A DNA stretch of 45,962 bases from Verrucomicrobiaceae bacterium (GTDB taxonomy: Bacteria > Verrucomicrobiota > Verrucomicrobiia > Verrucomicrobiales > Verrucomicrobiaceae): the NCBI GenBank assembly GCA_947507875.1, contig CANNQP010000036.1, forward strand, positions 1-45,962. The letters run 5' to 3'. A program made the position numbers and the translations under genes. The notes beneath the pieces are model-generated. The model saw only the letters and a program-made list of their open reading frames with translations, had not been told where the DNA came from and searched no databases. Below are positions 35,801-44,800 of the stretch, one piece after another. Each line of letters begins with the position of its first letter. Positions within the stretch are counted from its first letter, which is position 1.

Positions 35801-38800
35801 CCGGTGGTCGTCTCTGTGCAAAACACGACGGGCAGCAACTTCACCACAGCCAATGGAGTGCTAAATCTTGCGGGGCCTGCCCAGTTCTCTGTCGTAAACC
35901 CACTCCAGATCAATGGAGGCATCACCGGATCAGGCAATCTCGACAAATTCATGAACGAGCGTTTGATCATTGCTGGTGACTCGTCCGGTTACACGGGCAA
36001 CATCAACGCTTACTCGGGGGTGCTGATGAGCTACACTTCCGCCGCTTCTGCCAAGCCTTTTGGAAATTCGAATACGATCACCATTCAACCCGGCTCGGGT
36101 CTTTACCTTGCTGCACCCAGCAACATCAATGCAGGGCAGGTGACCATCAACTCGGACCTCGGCGGCATTTCCAGCATCGGTCAGCTTTATGTAGGAAACC
36201 CTGCGGACATTCCTTCAATGACCCTCAATTCGACGGCTCCTCAATTTAAGGTAGGGCTTGCGCTGGGGGCCGTGGGCTACAATCAGGATATCGACCAATC
36301 CACGCTCTTCGGCGGCAACACCTACCTGGGTGGGGCTTTTGGCTACACGGGTATCTTTACGGGTAATCTCACGCCTGCCGCAGCGGGTTATCTTCTTGGC
36401 GCATCTCAGGGAACTCTGCGTATCACGAAACCTCTAACGGGAGCTTCGAATGCTATCATTGGTATCTCCATGACCAACACGGGTAGCCGTGCAGACCAAA
36501 CGGTTAACAACAGTGGTGGCACGATTCAGTTTGACACGGCCATGACCTACACGGGTGATACGATTCTCAACATCGGGCCTCTCCTCCGCCTCAGTGCCAA
36601 AAATGCGCTGACAGGTACTGGAAACGTGGTTCTGGCTGGTGGCCAGCTTCGTGCGGATTCCGTGAGCGCTCAGAACCGCATGATCGCTCCTATCACGCTC
36701 ACCAACACGGTAGTGATGACCGCAGATTCCACCATTCAAATGGAAAACAGCGCGTATGATTTCCGCATCGGAGGCAATCTTCAGCTTGCCCCAGGTTCGA
36801 CGGGAGTGGTTCGTGCACTTGCGATCGCTACCGACCAGCCCGGAGCTGCCGCTAACAACGCGGGCATGCTTTATTTGGATGGTGGCATTTCGGATGGTCC
36901 CGGTGGCTCCGGCAATCACTTGCTGAAAAATGGCGTAGGCACGATGTTCTTTACGGGAAATAACACCTACACCGGAACGACGACGATCCAACAGGGCTTG
37001 ATCGGCATCAATGCTGACAGTGACTGGGGTCTTACATCGGGAAGCATCCAGTCTCCTGGCGGGGGTATCGCGATCTGGGAAAACTCCTTCACCACCGCAC
37101 GAAACTATTCTGCGAATGGCGGTAACCTGCACGTTGATGTGGCGGGTGGTTTGAAACTTTCTCAGGATGCGGCCAGTGTGATTGATGGCACGAGTTCTAT
37201 CGTCAAGCGTGGTCTCGGAACCTTGGTCCTCAATGGGGAAAATGCAGTGACGGGCCTCTTCGCAGGGGACGGGGTGCTTCAATTCAACAACCTGCTGAGC
37301 ACGGCGAATTCTGCATCCACGGGTAACTACTCTTTCGGTGGCGATGTCACCCTGGGCGGTGCCAACAACGGCACACGCTATACGGGTGGTACCATGCGCT
37401 TCAACTTCACAGGCACCACAACCCGCGGTTTTGTGTTCAATAACAACAGTAATACAAACTTTTCAGGAGGTGTTGATGTAACGGCTGGTAACACGCTCAC
37501 GGCAACCGGAGTTTTCAGCCAAGGAACCGAGCTCGACTATGGCTTCAAAACGGGTCCAGGAACACTCATCACCACGGGCAACAACACTTGGCGTGCTCTA
37601 TCCATGAATAATGGGATTTTGCAGTTTAGCAACAGTACCCCCTGGGCGAACAGCACAGGCACCGCTGCCGATAACACTTTGATCGAGATGATCGGTGGCA
37701 CCATTCGTGCAGTGAACACGACGGCAAACATCGCCCTGGCCAATGCAGCGAGCACCACCACTTACACCTATGGCGGTGGAATGGCTCTGAGAATGGGCAG
37801 TGGTGCCGGTTTTTCTGTCTTGTTTGATACCGATAACATCCTGCGTGCCAATCAGGGAACCCTTGTTCTCGAAACCGAGGGCGCGACCACCTTGGGGGGA
37901 GCGGCAGCTGCAAACTCGGCTCGTGTCCTCACGGTCAATGCCATCAATTCGGGTCTCGCGCGTGGCTCTGCCGTGAACAATGGTATCTTTGCCCCGCACC
38001 TTGTCGGTGCTAATGCCACAGGGGCTGCCTTCTTTGTCGAGAATGAGGCGACCAATGGTTTCAGGGCCTATGCAGGTGCGGTCAGCACCTCCCTTTCTGG
38101 TTTAGCTCCTACGGCCATTGGTGATATTTCTTCCGCACAAACGCTCACCGGCACAAACAGCATTTATGCTTTCCGCACCAGCGCGGATGTCACGGGCGGC
38201 ACTTTGGTGATTCCTGCCCTGGATAACGTCAGGACGGGGGGGATTCTCATCAATGGCTCGAACACCATTTCCACCAACTTGCTCTTTGATCCTAGTTCTG
38301 TATCTGCCGCCGGTGCTGGAAACCTCGCTGAAGCACTGGTTTATGTGAAATCTGGCGAAAATGCCACGCTTTCCGGTTCTGTCGTGAGCAACTTCTTCAC
38401 CAAGTTCGGAGCAGGGTCTCTGACGCTTTCTGGCAACAACACCATCCTCGGTGATGTATCCGTTCAGACTGGCACGCTCCGCCTAGGCAGCGGTAATGCC
38501 TTCAGTCGCATGAATAGCGAGCTGAACATCAATGCTGGAGCCACCCTTGACTTGAATGGCAACACGGCCGTCGTCGAAACGATCGGTGGCAACAATAGGA
38601 TCGTAGGTGTGTCAACCGCTGCAGGAACACCTGTGGGGGGCACCATCACCAACAGCAGCCTGAGCCCTGCAACTCTCGCGGTCCAAGCTCCTGTCAATTC
38701 GACCTTCGACGGAGTTCTCAGTGGCAACCTCAAGCTGCTCAAAGCAGGTATTGGAACCCTCACCATCAACGGCTTTTCGGCCTCTGCTCCCGACGCTGGC

Positions 38801-41800
38801 GTGAACACCCACACAGCTGGCACTGATATTTTCGGCTACAACACCACGGGCGGTCTTAGCTTGAACAACACGACCACTGGTTTAGGCGGTGGCGCGGGTG
38901 GTGCTCCTGCCATCAATCTTTACAGTGGCCAGTTGGGTCTGTTTTTCAGCAATGGTACCACAGGAATCAACGGTACGCAGGGCATGCAGTTCAACAACCA
39001 AGTGGTGCGCGTGGGTGGCGATGCCGCTCCCGCGACCCTCAATGTGTATGGTCCAGCGCTCTTGAACGTGAACCAGGCGACACCGAGCAGCAACACGGCC
39101 TACGGTCAGGGGAACATCATGACGTTCGGGGCCATGAACCTGTCCAATGCCACGCTGCAAATTACGGGCGGCAACAGCTACCGCGCCCGCGCGGAAGGTC
39201 CGATCACGATCTTGGGTTCACAAGCGGCGATTCAGACCAACTCGGATGGCCCTAGTGGTGTTTTGGAATTAACGGGAGTGATTTCCGGCAACGGTGCTCT
39301 GACCAAGTTAGGCGATGGCACGCTTCGCGGAATTGTCATCAGCAATCCAGGCAACACCTATTCGGGTGGAACCAATATCGTCGCAGGTGATGTTCAGGTC
39401 ACCGCGACGACGGGCACTGCCCTGGGCGCCGGACCTGTGCGTGTGTTCCCTGATGGTACTCTTCGCCTTGCTGGCAACGGCAGTGTGAATGGAAACAACC
39501 TCACCACCATGAGCCGTGTTAACGCCTTGGGGGCGGTCATGCTGGATGAGAACTTCAATCCTACAGTACTCAATAGCACGAACTTCAGCAGCATTTACAA
39601 CACCTCGCTTCAGCTGGGACAGCCCTACTTCACCCAATCGCTCAACCTCGCCACGATCGGTGATGGCAAGGCCTTCCTCGGGGTCGGACTCAATGGTGAA
39701 GTCAACTACACGGCAGCCTCACTGGGCGCAGGTGTGCCAGATGAGTGGAATCCTGGCGTGGGTGTGTATCGCATCGCTCCAGCGACATCGAGTCTGTCCT
39801 TCACCGGGGCCGATAATTTATTGACCGGCAACACTTACCTTCAGGTGGGCCCACAACGTCAGAACGTTCTTGGTGGCATTACCAACGGCGGTAACCCATT
39901 GGTGATTCGCAACAGCAATGACTTCAGCGGAGGCACCCAAATCACCAAGTCTGCTTCTGTTTACATCGAGACCGGCGGACGCGCCTCGGGCGAAACACCT
40001 CTAGGCAGTGGTCCTGTGGAAGTTTACGGTGAACTGCGTGTTCGTGGTGCCCAAGGTTCTCTATGGAACGCCAATACGTCATCTGCCACCAATGCGATCA
40101 ACCTTCGTCCAGGCGGTGTAGTTCGTCTTCATGATACTGATGGCACGAATGCGTTTCAATTCATTGGTGCCGGTGGTCAAGGCCGCTGGGGAGATACGGT
40201 CGGTCTCGACCTGAATGGCGGTAGCTTCATTTACAATGCTGCAGTTAACCTCACCTCCTCCGAGACCATAGGTGCCATTACGGCGCGCAAAGCGGGTCAA
40301 TTGCAGATCTTCCGCAATAGCACTGCCTCTGCTGCCATTCTCAATGTGGCTGACATCAGCCGCGCTGAGCGTGGTGTGCTGACGCTTCAATACAACGGCG
40401 GATTCCTGGGCAACAACGTCACTACCCCGCTGTCTTTTGAGCGCATCACTACTGGCAGCATTGATGGAGCAGCCATCAGCCGCGCAGGCACGACCACCAA
40501 CGGCACAGGCGTGGTCAATGGCGGTATCGTTGCACCTTGGATCATCGACCGCACGACGAATAGCTTCGTGGGTTATGATCCGACAAGCACCACAGGAACT
40601 GGTTTCCAGCCATTGCTCTCGGCTGCACCTGGGGCTGGGCAGTTGGCCTACAACAAAATCATCACGGCAGGCCCAATCACTACCCTTGCGGCAGGTGATG
40701 TCGCCGACTTGACCACAGCGGCGATGACCTTGGGTCAAAATCCAACCTTGCATGCGCTGCGCACCAGCCAAAACATTTCACCAACGGCTAGTTTTAACAC
40801 CATGACACTCACGAGCGGTGGATTGATCGGCACGGCTGGCACCATCAATCCCATTGGGGCCATCACCCCGGGTGTTATTAGCCCGATGACCCTGAACTTC
40901 GGCGCTGCAGGTGCAGGTGAGGCATTCATCTACAACAGTGGAACCTTCATCATTCAAGCTCAGATGAACGCTGCGCAAGGCTTGACGAAATTTGGCGCAG
41001 GTCAGTTGCAAATTCACAGCATCAACCCGGGTGTAGGCGCCCCTGTGGTTCTTCATGAAGGCACCACTTACGTTCGTGTGCCTTACTCCGGCAGCGGAAG
41101 TGCAGTGGGTCAGGTGCTAAATAGCCAAGACATCATTGTCAATGGAGGCACCCTTAACTTGCAGTCCTTCATGGCGAATGCTGCTGGAACAGGCACTGAA
41201 ATAGCTTCCACTCCTGGCAGTGCCCAATCGCTGCTGGAGAGTGATATCTTTATTCGCGCTGACTCGGCGCTTCGTGCCAATGGAACGGCACAGTATGTCC
41301 GTATCGCCGATCTAACGATCGGTAATTCCGCAGGTTCTTCTGCGATGAATGGCAATAGCACGATTACTCTGAACCTTCAGAGTGGCATTTGGGTGCGCGG
41401 AGTAACGACTTTGGCCCCCGAAGCGCGCATCAACGGCTCCTTTGATGGATTCTCGCAATCGACGTTGGCAGGAATCGTGACGGGACCTGGAGGCCTGATC
41501 AAATACGGGAATGGTGCGACTACGGTTCTCAATGCTAGCAATGACTATGCAGGAGGAACCACCATCTGGGGCACGACCAACAACACAGCGGTTAGCACCG
41601 TGGCTTCGGGTCTGCGCGGCGCAGGCACTCCGTTCAGCACCGGAGACATTCAGATCCAGCCTGGTGGTTTGCTACGCATCGCCGACAACGCGAACATCGC
41701 TAGCAATGCGGTCTACCTGAGATCCGATGCTCTGGCGCTCGGTGGCATTGGCTTGGCTCACAACAGCGTTCTGCCTTCCGTCATCACCAGCGGCACGCCT

Positions 41801-44800
41801 AGCGCGGGCCAGATTAAAGTCGAAAGCACCGGTCCATTCGATGGAGTTTTGGCCCTCGACTATGGCTATTATAGCCAGACCATCAATCCAGCTAGCATTG
41901 CCAATGGCAACTGGTGGATCGGTAACTCTCAGCAAAACGACTCTTATTACTTCAACCCGTCCATCGGTGCATCCGCCAACGGCAAATATCTCCTCGGCGG
42001 CGGCGGTAACCAAGGCAGTGTGCAGTTTGGTTCCGTTCTGGTGAGCGCGGGACGCACGAGCCTCTTTGAGAATGTGTTCAGCGGTGGTACTGCCAATCAG
42101 GTCCGCATCGAGATTGGTGCTCAAACCGGTGATTTCGCCTGGAATTCCCCAAGCTACATCAACGGTAACTTGGGTTACGTCGCCCTGACCACGCGCAACT
42201 CAGGCCTCGTCGGTGATGTTCGTGTCAACACACACACGACACTCGGCCTGGGCAACAACTTTGCTCTAGGTTCCGGACGTCTCATTATCAATGGCGGCCA
42301 AGTTCGTTCCGATGTAGGTAACAACAACTTCATCACCACCAACATCACCATCAATAACAACACGGTGCTGCAGGGTGACTTCAATACGAACGCTGGTTCT
42401 TTGGCGTTGCTCGGCAATGTTGCGATGAGCGATGTCGCAAGTGCAGGTGCTACTCGCGTCTGGAACATGGGTGGCGGCGATGTTACCGTTCGCGGTGTGA
42501 TTAGCGGTGCTGCGGGCAGCAATTTGATCAAACGTGGTGCTAACTCACTGACCTTGTCGGGGGCCAATACCTATCAAGGCTACACCCAGATTGATCGCGG
42601 TAGTTTGATCATCGCGGGCAACGTGCTTCCTGGTGTGGCAGGTCCTTTGGGCAATAGCGATTCGCCGATCATCTTGGGTGTTGAAAGCACCAACAACTCA
42701 GGAAGTTTGGGTATCGGTGGCCGCTCTCTTTTTGCGCGCGACCTCATGGTCGTCGCCGCGGCTGGTACCGGGGTGAATCTTGTCGAATCTCGCACCGCTA
42801 GCCCCGTAACCATCACAGGTGGCATTTCGTTGGCAACAGGCACGATCCTTTCCTTGGGCTCAGCCGCAGCTGACACGGCAGGGTTCCGTGGAGGTCAGTT
42901 AGATCTTCAAGGAAGCATCAGCGGAGCAGGGGCTGTGATCATTGGCACGACAGCGGCCGCTCCTGGTAACGGAGGCACCGTCCGCGTTGGTGGTGGCGTC
43001 AATGGCATCGGTGAAAACACCTACACGGGCGGCACGACCCTCCACACAGCTCGTGTCCAACTCAACGGCAGTAGCTACTTCACAGGCCCTGCGAGCAATC
43101 CAACGACCATCCTCAGTGGCCCCCTCGGCACTGGTGCGATCACCTTTGGCTCAGGCGAAGGTAACCGCGGCGCTATGTTGGAGGCCTTCGGTGGTCCTGT
43201 GACGATGGTTAACGCGTTGAACGCCATCGCACACAACAACAACTTGAACCTGAACTTTGGTGGCAATCAGGCGCTGACGTTCACGCGCAACTTGGATCTG
43301 AACAGCGATGCCACGTTGCGCAACCGTACCTTTGTGGTGCAAAACCTGTATCAGCCCGTGACCTTCTCGGGAAGCTTCACCAATTCTGGTGTTCAAGGTT
43401 CCAACCTGCTCAAATCGGGTCCTGGTAAATTGATCCTTACCGGCACCAACACGCATGCCAACCTCTTGACCACCGACACTAACTACGGCACGGGCGTGTT
43501 CATTGATCAGGGTATCCTTGAGGTGAACTCCAATGCAGCACTGGGGAGCACGGCCACACTGGCCGCTGGCGGCTCGCACCTTGCCGGCCCTGCTGACGTT
43601 CGTCTCCGTGGCGGTTACCTAGCCGTTACCAGTGGCTTCACCACCGACCGTCAGTTCATTCTAACCAACAGCAGTGGGGGTATTGATGTCTCAGCAGGAC
43701 AAACCCTGACCTTGACTCAGGCTACGGCTGGCTCCTTCAACGTGCGTAAAGTGGGTCTAGGCACCTTGGCATTGAATAACACGGCTAACACCATAGCCAC
43801 TCTTGTCATCGGTGGCGGTCAGCAGCTCAATCCATCCATCGGTTTCTCTAGCCACCGCGGCGGTGTGGTTAGCACGACGGCCGTGAGCGGCACGCCGTTT
43901 GCTGCGACTGCTGTCACGATCGAAGGTGGAGCTTTGGCCTTGATCGGTGGAGGCACCGCGCAGGCCCTGACCATTCCTACCGTCAGCTACGGTGCCAATG
44001 CTGCCATTGCGCTTTCCCAAGGAACGACCAGTAGCCAATTGACCGCCACGGCCCTGACTCGCGCTGGCGCTTTCAATAGCGTCAACTTCGGAACCCTAAC
44101 CGTGGTGCCGAGCAGTCTGGCGAACCTAGGTGTGACCGAGCGCGTGCTGACCAGTACCGCATCGCTAAACACCACCACGGGAGGGGGAGACATTCTCACC
44201 TCACCTTCCATTTTCGTTCGCCTCCAGGCTGCTGGTTCGGATGCTAACTTCGCCCGTTATGATGCCACCACCGGTGTTCGTGAGCACAACGTGACCACCG
44301 TGACAACGCTCGGTGCATCGGCTGGCACCAATGTGGCAGACATTAGCACTGCCAACACTGCGGGTGCTGGCAATATCGACATTCAGGCGATTCGCACTTC
44401 GGCTAACATCGCCCCTACTGACGGCAGCACGTTGCTACGTGTCGCCCGTGGCGGCCTGATCATCAATGGTAACACCGCCAGCACGCTTAGCGCCAACACC
44501 CTGTTCGGCACGGGAACAGGCGCCAGCTTGACCGAGGCGATTGTGTATGTTCGCGAGGCGCAGACAGGCACCTCTGCTATTTCTGGTAACATCACGGCTC
44601 GTGACTTCACCAAGACTGGCCCTGGTTTGCTTGAGGTTTCGGGCGCAAGCAACCTTTTGAACAGCAATGCAGCAAGATTGCCAGTGTTGAGCGTGCAGGA
44701 CGGAACGTTCCGCTTCGCGAATACCGATGCGTCCTTCCTCAATGAGCGCCGAGGCCTTGCCTTGGGCAACTCCATCGGCCATTATGCGTTGAATGTGAAC

